Shown: piece by piece, positions 1 to 11,506 of the stretch
Layout of the letters: every line of letters starts with the position of its first letter
Numbering within the stretch: the first letter of the stretch is position 1
Assembly: GCA_000708835.1 (NCBI GenBank)
Contig: DF237769.1
Location: 1-30,556, forward strand
Length of the DNA: 30,556 bases
Direction of reading: 5' to 3'
Origin: Klebsormidium nitens
Taxonomy: Eukaryota; Streptophyta; Klebsormidiophyceae; Klebsormidiales; Klebsormidiaceae
Notes under the pieces: generated by a model
The model's database searches: none
Told to the model about the DNA's origin: nothing
The model's input: the letters and a program-made list of their open reading frames with translations, nothing else
Translations under genes and position numbers: made by a program

Positions 1-532
1 CGGGAGTCGGTGCGCAGTCGTGCCGTTACATCAGATCTGTAAGAACGTTTTGTCTTCTGCTTTCAGTCAGGCTTCGATTTCAAAGATGAAAAGTGCCAGC
101 TGTTTGTTCACTGGCCTCTTAGCATGACGTGATGAGATTGATGAATCAGACCACCGTCACTAATCGCCGCGAATAGATATGATGCATGGAAGTGTGACAG
201 GCTATCTCGTCCTTCTAATCTCGGGATGAGCTACTTCAAGCATGCAATGGTCTTGACGTGCTTGATGTAACTCAGGCTCTGCCAATCACAGTGTCAGGCT
301 GGCCTTATGAATTTGAAGCTAGCCCCAACTTCCAATTGGGCCAAGGATCAAGAGTCAAGACGAGAGTTGCGTGTTTGGAAATGGCGGAGGACTTTCTCTC
401 TGTATAGAAAGTCGACCAGATCGGTCCCTTCAAGCTTGGATCAGCTTGGACCCCTCGAAGCACTTCTACCCGCAGCCTGAGTACAGCATTGCTAGCCTCC
501 CTTCCAGGCGTGCTTGATACGGGCAGAAAGGG
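1..532. other. 5' flank of the ABCG gene, no gene seen
   Basis: No supported coding exon lies here. The stretch precedes the proposed ATG at 533 of the ABC transporter gene and probably holds its promoter and 5' UTR. I could not identify a TATA element or other promoter motif with confidence. A long reading frame on the minus strand (305-772) overlaps the end of this region. It looks like the antisense shadow of GC-rich exon 1 and matches no family I recognise. Confidence 0.5.
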
Positions 533-3500
533 ATGGAGAACGATGTGCCTGAAGAGGCTGCCCCGCTGACTGGTATTGATGAAAAGGGCCAAGGAGCGAG
601 GGCACGTGGGCGGGGGCCTCTCGTGAGCAGGCTTGCGGACACACCGGCTGAGATCAGCCAGGGGGCCAGCGTAACGAACGGCGAGACGACAGCTGTCGGC
701 AATGCGGGAATCGTGAGAAGTGAAGCGGGACAGGCTTTGGTGGGGGGCAATGTGGCAGGGGCGCAGGCCCATGTGGCTAACGAGCCCGGGTCTTCTACGA
801 GTTCCGATTATGGGTCACATGCGGCCCCAATGCTACCCCGGCCGGTAATGGGGGAGGCTTTGCAGGCGAAAGGCCACGTTCTGACAGGTGGCGGGGGTGT
901 GACAGGTGTCGGAGGTGCGCGAAGGTCATTTGATGTTGTGGGCACATCTGCGGATGCACGACCGGGGTTAACCACAGCGTCAGCATCGCACGGAGAGCGA
1001 AAGGACAAGAATGTGGGTCCCTTGGCTGCTTGCAACGGCAGACTTTTCTTTAATGAAGTGCGGCATCGAGCTATATCAGCGCGTTTGCTATTAAAGACGC
1101 CTGTACGTTTTGGAAGAAACACATAAGACTGTTTTTTACCCAGAAATTGGGGAATTGCGAGCAGCTTCGCCAATGCATGCCGCGCAATGTGTGCGGTGAT
1201 CCATTCAATGCTTCTTTCGCTTGTTCAGCACAAGTGAAGCAGGCAATGCTGCAATGTGCCCAAGAAGTGTAGATCAGCACTCTCCGCAGTGTCCGATTAG
1301 TTGAGGTAGGCTAAAATAACCTCCTGATGGATGCAGGTGGTCGCAGCGATACGGGCCCTGACTCGGACGACAACAGTCGAGGAAGTTGACGGGAAGAAGG
1401 ATCCTTTGGATACTGGAATCATAGTGCAGGTCGGTTTCCGTCGGCTTTCCCCTTCCAGTCGGAAGCGGCTGCAAAGAAGAGTCTGAGACGGTCTGCTTGG
1501 GCGTGATTGCGGGAACATGTATCACCCAGATTGAAGGCTATTGCGACCGCCATCCTTCTGCTTCCGTAAACCGTGATCCTCATTGTTGCCCCACCTTCCC
1601 TCTCGTTCTGGTGGCATACCGAGAAGAGTCTACATTCCACGTCTATCAGCAATGCTTTTCCAGATTGTCACTGATAGATCGTCACTAATTTTTTACGACA
1701 CATATTCATGGCAAGAGTCCTGGCCCCCACACCAAGCGATCCAGCCTCCGGCCCTCAACTTTAGCCGACCCTGAAATTGCGAATCCATGTGCTCCCCCTT
1801 GAGCCTGTATAACCTGAGCTAGATGACACCTGCTCTTGCTTCTTGATCCTTTCTCCAGATAAAACAGGCAGTGATGCCTTACCGCATGCCCTGCCCATTT
1901 GATGCCTGTACTCCAAGCACATAGCAGCACTCCACTTTTCCGAGTTGAAACACACGCTCACCCTCCCTTGTTGCGCAGTTCCGTGAGGTCGAGTTCCACA
2001 AGCCGGTGCGCCTGATGAGCAAGCTGGTGTACGGCATCAGCCGGCGGCTGCCCAGCGGGGACGGCATGCGCCGCCGCCTCCTGCACAACGTATCGGGAAC
2101 GGTGCGCCCCGGCCAGTTCATGGCCATCATGGGGCCCGAAGGTGCGCACCTGCTCTCCCTTTCAAAGTTGCATCTTTTCCATGTTTGTTCCCAAAGTATT
2201 TCCGAACATATGCAGCACCCAAAGTGGGGATCTAACTTACCTGGCCCTCGTTTGATGTTTGAATGTGCGCGAACCTTGGCTGCGCCCTTCGCCCGCTGTT
2301 CATCCTCTTTGGTCGATCATGGTTGAGGTCTCGGTTGAAGCCCATGTTGTTGTCGGTTTGGATCTTTCTGGGGGTTCGGCTGCTAGTCTTTCTGGATTGG
2401 CCTGTATACTCAGATTAAACAACCCCGTGGGCCTTTTGATGTCCCTCTCTCTGCAGCCCCCATAAGGGGGCTCATTTTAGTGGGTCATGCAGGAGACAGT
2501 TGCGCCTGCGTGCTATGGCTTTCGAGATTTGCATTAGAGCTACGTTGTCCTTATAGCTACGAGATACTGCCATTGGAGCTATGAAGCTGCCGGCTTGGGA
2601 CTGTAAAACGAGTGCAGTGCACGAATGGAGCAGTCAAGCTTGAGCAGCTACACGTCGGCAATGGTTTTGCGTCCTCGTGTTGCGGGATACAACAGTCCGG
2701 TGCACTGGAGGCTGACGCGACACCAGCCAGAAGCACAAAGTGATCTATGGTTTGAACCGAGTCAAGAAGGCAGGAACGAAATTTGGGAGTTCATGAATCA
2801 CAGGACTCGATCCGGCAAGTTGGATGCCTCCTCTAAGCTCGACAACGGTACACCGATTGCTCCTGATTCTCGAACTCTTTTCCATCATAGAAGTGCTGGC
2901 AGAACCCTCTCGGCCCCACCGCCTCTTGCTCATCAACACTTCGGCTGATGCAGGTGCGGGGAAGACTCTGTTCTTGCAAGTGTTGGCGGGCAGGGTCAAG
3001 GGCTACAAGGGGCACATCACATACAACGGTGAGAGCTCACTTGGGTAGCATCCGTACTTCCTTTTGTAGCTCTCGAAGAGTCCGACCTCTTCCCGACCAC
3101 AGTCAACTGTTTTGAGTTTGATTGTCTCATGCTCTGAAATATCCAATCCTCGGGGGCACATTCTATTTTGAATATCAGGGACAGTTGCATGGAAGGCAGT
3201 GCATCAGTGGGGGGTAATTGCAATTTGCGAAAATTAATATTGCCATTGTCAGCCCGCAATCCAGACGGCCATTCTAGGGACTACATGGCCGGGGAAATGA
3301 AAACAAATTTTTCCTTCGTTCCCTGCAGGCGTCTTTGTTCAAAGCGGCGCACCCAAAACTTGGTCTACGTCGACTTGCTGATACTTCCCCGTAATCTCAA
3401 TATCTAGATATAAGCAACGGCGATGCCTTCTATTTCCTCCGTTTGCAAGCAGATTCTCACAGATCTTTCACCTCGCGTCTCCGCAGGCGCCCCGTTCTCG

Positions 3501-6500
3501 AAGCGGCTGACCCAGAAGATGGGCTACGTCGACTTGGAGGTGGCCGCGCTGCAGTCCAAGCTGACGGTCAAAGAGATGCTGCTGTACGCGGCGCGGCTGC
3601 GCATGCCGCAGGCAACGGAGGAGCTCGACCGCATCGTGCGCATGGAACACGTCATTGACTCCATGGACCTCCAATCGTGAGCGGGGCTCTTTAATCTGTG
3701 ACGGGGCATTTACGCTTCTCTATTTTCAGATAATAAACCTGTTCCTCGCTTCGGTAGGTTTTTAACGGGGACATCTGTAGCACTTCTTAGCTGCACTTCT
3801 TAGATGCACGTCGCATCCCTCTAATCAAGTTCTTGATCCTGCGTTCCTTTTAACTTGAGGTTCGTGTATAGATACAAAGCCGCCTGGCAGGTTCTTTGAA
3901 AACGCTTTACATTCTACTTACTCACGGGCGTCGCTCACTGACCACTTTTGACCACTTCGGTTGCCATGCTTGGTATTCGATGCTTGAGACAGGGCCTCTG
4001 ACGTGACACTCGGGGAGCGGTCAAGCGCTGCCTTAGTTCCGGTTGACCTCTGGGCAGAAGGAGTCGTGCTCATCGGCAGCGCTACTTCTACTTTAAAGTT
4101 ATATCAGCTGCAGGCTGCAAGTCGCGTGCTCTCAGGCATACTTTCTCCGCGTCATAGCTGGGCAGTCGTAAAGCTCGTGGCACTCTCGAGATACCGGAGA
4201 AAACTGCTGATACCCGCCCTTCAGCAGCCGAAATTCAAAAACAACTTCAATAACCCCGTCGTATTGCCATTCCAGAGTTACGCGCCCGGGTGTGCCATGA
4301 CTCTGTTCAATCATCTCCGACTGGCAAAGCACGTTTCCTCTCTAATATCCGTTGGGCTGTTTTCAGGTGCGCCAACGTGCTGGTGGGGCGGGCGCTTACC
4401 AACGAGAAGCTGCGGCTCCTGATCGCGGTCGAGATGGTCATGAACCCCACGCTCCTGGTGCGTGCCACGTGGCAGCCGCCTCGCTCCTTCGCTCGCCCTC
4501 GAAACATCATTGCTGATCAAAGCATCCGTCCACCATATCTCCGCTCTACTTCCGGCAACACCTCAGCCCGTATTTGCAAATGTAGCCCTCCGCCGTCTCT
4601 CGTTTCTAGTCCCAGCAATACCTTGGCTTGTCGAATATAGAATTGGCCGGGAGATAGTTTCAACTCTAGGTACGATCCCAACGTGGTCAACTCCGTCCCA
4701 ACAACTTGCCTGATCATTTACCGCTTCTGAACTCAACGGTCAACATGGATTCCGGCGCCACTTGTTGCTCAGCCCGGGCGTCCCTCCATTCTGGTCCCTC
4801 GCTCGTCAAGCGCTGCTGGCATACCGAAAGCAGAGCCGTCGAACGTGCTCGGCTGAACGCATTGACAAGCTCGGAGGCCTCAACACAACCTCCGCTGCCC
4901 AACCTTCTGAATTGTATCTTCAATGCTGCGCAGTTGCTAGACGAGCCCACGAGCGGCCTTGATGGCGCATTGGCGCTGCGCCTCACCCGAACCCTGGTAC
5001 GTTCGTTGGTCAAGTTTCGTTTGGTTATCGTTATTGACCACGATTTCTAATTCCGCTTTAGTCGAGCTGGGAAGCGGGGTCTGACCAGTAGCAACAACGA
5101 CGGTGCTTGCGGTTGTTGCCTGGGTTCATACAACAATAACAATAATGTCATTCTGGAAACGTGCGGAGGGTTTGCGATTACCCACTGAGGCCTCCTCTAT
5201 TTCGAAATGCTGGACTTTCCAACTCTTTCTGACAAGATCATGTGCACTAGCGGGTTGGGCATAGTGTCCTTGCATCTTATGTTCGAAGAACTTGGCGGCC
5301 CTCGTTTCGGCAATTCGGGAGCCCACCGATGACGCTGTCAGTTTCTTTGTGCAGGCTGCGTATGCTGCCACAGGGCGCACTGTCATAGGTAAGGCTCTCG
5401 CGGGGCCGCCCCTTGAGCTTCCTGACTTCCAACTTCCGGGTTCAGATCCGTGCTTGTGTCCGCATCGAGAAGTTCAAAAAGCTACTCCTTTCTCGCTAGA
5501 CATGCGCAACTCCAGAGAAAACCGTCCATCCTTTTCCATCACAGCCTCTCTCGTGAGAACGTTGGCCTATCAGCGTCTAATTCTCACCCATGAAGTCGCA
5601 GAAGTTGCCCCCACCTGGAGAATTCGCAACAGAACCGGTGGTGGGTTCTGAGCGGTGCACAAAACAAGCATTAGACCTGCTGTCGAGTTTTCCTTTGATG
5701 ATACATGCGGAGCGAGCTTGTGCCGTCTCCTCATTCTGTATTAACGGGGCAATTGCGCTGACTTTCAGTGTGGCTGTGGCCTTGCAGCGACGATGAAGCA
5801 GCCCAGCAACCGCGTGTTTGGCATGTTCGACCTCGTCCTCCTATTGGCCCAGGTAAGCCCCCGCACAAAACGCTTCTTTCCCGTTTAGAAGGAATGCCTC
5901 CGGTAGATTCTGCGCGCCAACGATGCTTGCAGCCGTTGTAAGCCGGGCGAACTCGTGTGTCCCCTTTCCGAAGCGTCACGGTCATACGCCCAGAAGCTCG
6001 CAAATCCAAATAAGATTATTCTGCTCGCATTGTCACGGCCTGATTGCATGCGATGTCTGCATTCCCTCCTCCCGCTTCTTCTAAACCCTCCAACGCGAAA
6101 CCAACGAGCAGACCCGCTGTCGCTTCTAAGCTTTGGTTAGATCGCTCCCTGATCTTCCCTTTTCTGTATTCAGGGGAACCCCATCTACATGGGCCTGGCC
6201 GCTGAGGCCCTCCCCTACTTCGCGTCCATTGGCCACAGCCCGAGCGCGGGCGTCAGCCCCGCAGAGTACCTGCTGGACCTAGCCGTATCGGAGCCAAGCG
6301 ACGGGTGAGCCAAAAGCCAGTACCAAAGTGAAGCCCGACTCGAGCTCAAAATCCAGGAAACACGTGATTCAAAGAGTGGGATCGAGTGTCTTGGTTGGAC
6401 AGACGGCCTGTCGCAGCAGTGTGTTGAAGTGCCCTTCTTTTTCGCCCTTCGGGATTTCGATGCTTTGGTAAGCGTCGGTCGCAGCCCTTGACCGCGGGTC

Positions 6501-9500
6501 GAGCCATACGGGCTCGACGGTGGATGTTCGTCTCCTCTCCACTATCTTCGCAGCAAACTCGTTATCGTCGCGCATATCAACTTTATGCGGTTCCACCCCA
6601 CACAGCTGGCCCCCATTCTCGCGTGTCGTACACTTCGGCACGACGCTCAAACTCCTGTCCGATCCACTTCGGCACGACGCTCAATGGATTTCCTTCCTTC
6701 CACTCCCTTTACAAGCAGACACTGAATCAGCCGCGCCACAATTGCCACGACTTTACCACGTCTCTGCTTATATAAACCAGCGTTCCGTTTTCGCAGCTCG
6801 ATTCACTTCGGCACGACGGTGAACTTGATGCGACTGTGGGCGAAGCGCCAGGAGGCGGAGCGGAATCAGCAGAGCGACGAGGCGCCCCCCGGGGCGGCGG
6901 CCGTGAGCGGCGGGGTGCGATGGCAGACCAGCTGGTGGTTCCAATTCCAAACGCTGCTCGCGCGCGGCTTTAAGGTGGGCGGGTGCTGAAATAGTCAGCT
7001 TGAGCTCCGCATGCCATTTCGCTTTGGTTTGCATGTTGAGAAAGCTTGACGTTTGCAGGATGATCAGCGAGCTTTTGATCAGAGTCGGCTATGCACAACA
7101 AATGGGTTTGTCTAGACTTCTCGTTGAAGCCCGTCCGCATGTTGGAATCTCTTTGCTTCTTTGATCAACGGTTTGAGGTGGTTGAGGAGTGGGGCATAAC
7201 GAAGAACCAAGCAGTCTGTGCATTCGGAGTCCTAGCTTAAAATCTGGCCCTACAAAGTTACGGATACGATCTCCGCGCAGGTTTCTGACCCCTTCTTCGA
7301 GTCGCTATGGCTACGGATGTCGTGCAAACGTTCGCACTGCTTTTTGCGTGTGCCCTTCCATCTCAGCGCATTGCAGATTTTGATCCTGGGTCGAACGTCT
7401 GTCGATCTCTCAGTCTTCAGAGTTCCGGGTTTAGCAATGAGGGGGTTCAAAGCACCAGCTTTTCGCTGCTAACTCTTCGCACTGCATCCATTACAGGCGA
7501 GCCAGATGGACTGGTACACGCGCGTGCAATTGGCGTCCGTCATTTTGCAAGCGCTCCTCATCGGCTGCTACTGGTACAAGCGGACTGACACCTACGACGT
7601 GAGACACGGCTGAAAGAATCCAGATTTCCTTCACGACGCTTCACCTTGCGAGGGAACCGTTGCTGGTTCGGCGACTTGACTGTTGTCTGCGTCACATCCG
7701 ATAGACTTGCGGTCTCTCCCTTATGTGTGCTTGTCAGACGTTTGCTTTCGGAGAAGAGTCGTTTACGAATGGCAAAGGGCAAACTGCTCTACTTCTTCGA
7801 GGGGGAGTATTTCTGCGAAAGTTCCGTTCGGCGAGAGTACTCGGCTTGTCACTGTAACCAAAACTTGGTTCAGCCCTGACGTCGCTTCTCCGGTTGGGCG
7901 CTTATGTGGTTCCACGTTTGTCACATCTTGGCCAAAGGGTTCCGGATCAAGCGAAGAACCCTCAGTCCAAACCGACCCAATCTTAAATGCTCAACCGACG
8001 ACCTTCGCCCGACCGCAACCGGTCGTTGAGAAGACCTGAATCAAGCAAAGTGAAGCACGGTTCTAGTGCTTGAGCGCCGCGCCTTTTTATGGCGCAGGGC
8101 ATCCGCGACCAGGCGGGGCTGCTGTTCTTCACCATCTTCTACTGGAGCCTCATCCCCAGCCTCACCTCCACCGTCCTCATCAACCAGGCAAGCCAAGATG
8201 CCCCCCTGCTCTTTGAGAGCCCCTTGGACAGTCCTGCGGAACTGTTTTCCGAAGGTTGACATCGCGTGTCAAGAGGCTGTGCAACTTTTGCAAACCGACG
8301 GACTGCACACGCGTGGTGAAAGCCCAGCTCGGGAGATTCTTGCTGTGAAGCTCTCCGCTGTCAGCATACGACTTGAGTGGATCGAGCTGATTGTCGTCGC
8401 CAACTGAGTGTTGCAGTTTCGGCGAAGAAGCCCGCAGTGTCATACTGCCCAGTCTACCTGCTCGAAAAGGGCTTTGGATCTCTTAGACCAATAGGACGTC
8501 AGCTATCTAGACTGTGACGTCAGCCTGGCGTCGTGCTGGTGCAGGTGAAGCCGCTGCTGGCGCGCGAGCAGGCGGGCGGGATGTACCACATCAGCGCGTG
8601 GCTGTGCCACCACTACGTGCTGGAGACGCCGTACGAGATCGGGGCGCCCCTCATCTTCTGCGCCATCACCTACTGGTGAGCCCGCTCTAGTTTTTTCGGT
8701 ACGAGACTCTCTGTCGCCCATTGCTCACTGACTTCGATAGGAACATCTCTTGTCAAAGGCCCGGACATCCCCCACCGATTCTTCTCTACCTAAAAGATGT
8801 GATCGAAGCGCCCATTATCTTCTGCGCCATTACCACTGGTGAGCCCGCTCTAGTTCCCCTAATCCGGGTCTCTCTGTACACAAACTGCTCGTTGAGTCGT
8901 TCTGAAAAAGTTCGTTTCAAAGTCCTGGACATCGACATCTGATCAAATCCGCTCATCACATGCAAGACTGCCATGGGTTAGCCTGATTGGAAAGATAAGA
9001 ACACTGAGTTCCAGGTTGAGTTCATCTACTCGACGTAGGAATGCAAGGGCCTTGGTTGGGGCTGACGCTTCACCCTTCTCCCCCGATTCCCGTGGTTCTG
9101 AAACTCTTCTCTCCAGCTCCTTCGTGTTACCCTCGTTGCTCTCGAAGTTCGTCCTGAGCCTTCCTACCACTTTTATTCTTTTAGTACTAAATCCCTTTTC
9201 GTGAGATCCTCTGCGGTCTTCCACGAACCTTAACCTGACACACTCTTCACTCTCTGTTATTTCTCCAGGATGGTCGGTCTCAACCCCGGCTTCGGCGAGT
9301 TTGTCCTCCACACCCTCCTCACCATTCTCAACACCATGGTCGCATCCGGTCTCGGGCTCGCCGTCGGCGCCTTCTGGGGCGAGATCAAGACCGGGGTGCT
9401 CACGGGGTGTCTGCTCATCCTCGCTTCCCTTAACGTCACCGCCTTCTTCAGCCGGTTTCCCCCTCACTGGATTGGCTGGTGCCAGTACCTCAGTTTTACT

Positions 9501-9722
9501 ACGTACACGTATAAGCTTTTCCTGCGGCTCAACTTCGACCGGAACCACCGTTACCGGTGTTCCCAACCGCCGCTTTTTGTGTGCGACATTCACCAGCATC
9601 CGGAGTTGACCGGGTTTGATAACATCTCGGGGGGGGGCGCGGTCGAAGCCGTGATCCTAGTTTTTATGTGCTTCCTCTACCGCTTCCTTGCATACGCGCT
9701 GCTGCGGTATAAGTACAGGTAG
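533..9722 (+). CDS. ABCG (WBC-type) half-size ABC transporter with degenerate ATPase motifs, 15 exons
   Basis: Half-transporter with NBD then TMD, about 809 aa. Exons: 533-1102, 1337-1429, 1979-2141, 2954-3028, 3487-3676, 4367-4457, 4934-4996, 5355-5388, 5788-5852, 6174-6304, 6797-6974, 7497-7598, 8098-8187, 8545-8675, 9269-9722. All phases join and the total is 2430 nt. Visible motifs are Walker A GPEGAGKT (273-280), Walker B plus D-loop LLLLDEPTSGLD (393-404) and SPAEYLLDLA (476-485), the plant ABCG signature usually read NPAEFLLDLA. About six TM segments follow from residue 560 (near 560-577, 592-612, 645-659, then three in the last exon). The Q-loop, the signature SGG and the H-loop His are substituted (GYVDLEV, RALTNEK, TMKQPS). 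It resembles the plant ABCG14/21/25-26 group, which acts at plasma or internal membranes as dimers; the substrate cannot be read from sequence. Exon 1 (190 aa, Gly/Ala-rich) is the least certain part. An alternative start is the in-frame ATG at 1331. Confidence 0.88.
3327..3381 (+). pseudogene. Decayed partial copy of ABCG exon 5 inside the preceding intron
   Basis: This intronic stretch repeats the acceptor GCAG and the first 50 or so bases of the true exon at 3487, offset by about 157 bases. The last 13 bases of the match, CTACGTCGACTTG, are identical. In one frame the copy reads SKRRTQNLVYVDL, against SKRLTQKMGYVDL in the real exon. A one-base indel close to the acceptor puts it out of phase with exon 4. 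It is a relic of a local duplication or a possible pseudo-exon, not a separate gene. Confidence 0.75.
6631..6684 (+). repeat. Two exact 20-nt repeats copying the start of ABCG exon 11
   Basis: The 20-mer CACTTCGGCACGACGCTCAA occurs at 6631-6650 and again at 6665-6684, in the intron just before exon 11. The exon itself carries the same core at 6804-6823, where CACTTCGGCACGACG is identical and the following GTGAA replaces CTCAA. The exon version encodes the HFGTTVN stretch of the ABC transporter. The intronic copies would encode HFGTTLK and HFGTTLN in two different frames. Confidence 0.85.
8188..8544 (+). other. GC-AG intron in the ABCG gene
   Basis: The exon ending at 8187 is followed by GCAAGC, not a GT donor. 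The exon-side bases AACCAG give AG|GCAAGC, the strong context expected of GC-AG introns. The acceptor is GGTGCAG at 8538-8544. Splicing here joins ...VLINQ to VKPLLAREQ, which fits the continuous ABCG segment between TM2 and TM3. The nearest GT donor in frame (near 8228) would insert about 14 residues with no family counterpart. Confidence 0.8.
8808..8933 (+). pseudogene. Decayed tandem copy of the ABCG exon 14 end, its donor and early intron
   Basis: Positions 8644-8769 and 8808-8933 match at a constant offset of 164 bases. The best-preserved 48 bases cover the exon end, the GTGAGC donor and the following CCGCTCTAGTT. Further matches follow (CTCTCTGT, TGCTC, TCAAAG, GGACATC). The copy reads APIIFCAIT against APLIFCAIT in the real exon. 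It has lost one base before its donor, so it ends in phase 1, whereas exon 15 needs phase 2. It therefore cannot replace exon 14 without a frameshift. Confidence 0.85.
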
Positions 9723-11506
9723 CGAATAACGAACTGTACGGAAGTATAGGTAATACTACTTGAACTGCCCTGTTGCACAAGTTGGGGTCGTCAACATTCA
9801 TACAAGAACTTTGAGTTGTACAAATCGGTAAAAGAATTCGTCGTTGTTATCAATAAGTTAGATCAGTTATTAGGCCCCTAAGGCATTGAACGTGCCCCTT
9901 AAAATCTGGCAAATACGGGGCCGTCTTGATTTTTAGTACCTACAAAAGCGCCACCGTGGCAAGAAAAAAATAGTACGATTCGTGGAACTGAATTTGAATA
10001 TACTCACTGGCGCGGGCGCAGCAGGCAGCTTAACGGCCCATGGACAAGCGTGTGTACTAGTCCTTGCGTTTTTCCTGTAAGAGTCTGGCTGTATCCGACC
10101 ATTTCCTGCAGGCATCAATTGTTTGATCACATGGCCACTGACTAGACATACTAATGATCAGACGCAATTGTGCCACCGAAACGAATATGATATCTTGAGT
10201 CAATGAGTCAACGGATATGAGTCTCACTTTGCTCCATGATCGATACTGAGTGCACGGTACCTTGGCATGTTATTTGCACGAGAGCTTCATTAGACCATAT
10301 TGCAATATGCATTTATTTATTTATTTATCATTATTAACGTCGGTTCGGAGCCACGTGATCGGCTTAGTCGACGAATCTATCTATTGAGTCCTTGCATCAT
10401 ACTAGCTCTCCTTTGATTGCTAAGATGAATGAACCGGCCTATAGCGTAACTGTCCTGTAGGTTCAGAAACTCGATCGTCTAGGCGTCTATTTGCTCATGG
10501 TGGCCGTCAAAGATGAATGGAAACTCGGTTCTTAGGTTGCAATATGCCGCGAACAGTCGAAAACGAAATGAAGTTCGTCTTCGACTTTGCCCGAGTTACA
10601 AACTAATAACCTCCTTTCACTTCGAGCTATCCTTTGCCAAGACCGTCCCGGTCTCTATGGCCAAGTTATGGGCGCCTATCATGTACGGTAGTGCAATGAT
10701 GCTGCACGCTTAACTTAGCCTGTGCGCGCGGCGCCCGGTGCGCTTTCGCATCACATGGCCGGCGGCTGCCCTTGACTTCACTGAGTGCCAAGCTAGCTGT
10801 GATTTACCGTATATGGTGGCTGCTTAAGAGCCCGCAAGTCACTTATACTTCATGTTGTGTTTGCATCAGACTCGCTATAGAAGCGCACCTGCCGCCTCGT
10901 ACAGGCTTGCGTGCCGGCACATGTATGGCTTATGCACGTATACGGCCTAGTGCATGTGCGCGATAGCACCCCGCCCGGGGCCGTGATACTTACATTAGCT
11001 AGATAGTTACACAAAGTTGGATATAGCTAGTCCATGCTTGAGTGATGATGTGCGCACCGTCGCACAACTATCCAACTGTATGTATGATACATGCGAACTT
11101 GCAAATATGAGTAATTGGAAACTTCGATTGCGCGCTCAGTTTTACTTTTTCGGTATAAGCGAAGACTGCAGATTTCAAACTTAGATAGCACTTGCATTGC
11201 CAGTAAACTTAGGTTACGACGCTTATCGCTATTGCGCACTCACGCTTTGCTGAAGCTACCATGCAAACAAGTTGGCTACGGTGCACCTCAACCGAATCTT
11301 GACCCGGTCGACCAGTAAATTACGAGCAGCGCAGCCGCCCACATGGGCCGGGCATTTTTCGAACCATGACTCAAAAGCTCAATGGTTTGTTGCCACTCGA
11401 AGCACATGGTGGCACTGAAGCTGGCCGCTGCGATTGCGGCTCAAATACCCGCAAAAAACGTCCAAACACAACGATTAGGTAAGTGAAAGCAGGATCCGTC
11501 ACACAC
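9723..11506. other. Convergent 3' spacer between ABCG and ALG8, no gene seen
   Basis: About 1.8 kb between the stop codons of two convergent genes. It should contain both 3' UTRs. The only open frames are short and resemble nothing I recognise. A small (ATTT)n tract lies at 10311-10328. The stretch is richer in A+T than the flanking exons. No tRNA, transposon terminus or long repeat was seen by eye. Confidence 0.6.

Noticed and set aside
305-772. 155-aa open frame on the minus strand overlapping ABCG exon 1
   Set aside because: It is antisense to a GC-rich open exon, has no recognisable domain, and its composition fits a frame shadow.
8721-8942. 73-aa open frame containing APIIFCAIT
   Set aside because: It is explained as a decayed tandem copy of ABCG exon 14 within an intron. 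It has the wrong splice phase and is not an independent gene.
10311-10328. (ATTT)n tract as a possible transposon target or tail
   Set aside because: It is too short and lacks any flanking element or target-site duplication. It is treated as a simple repeat.
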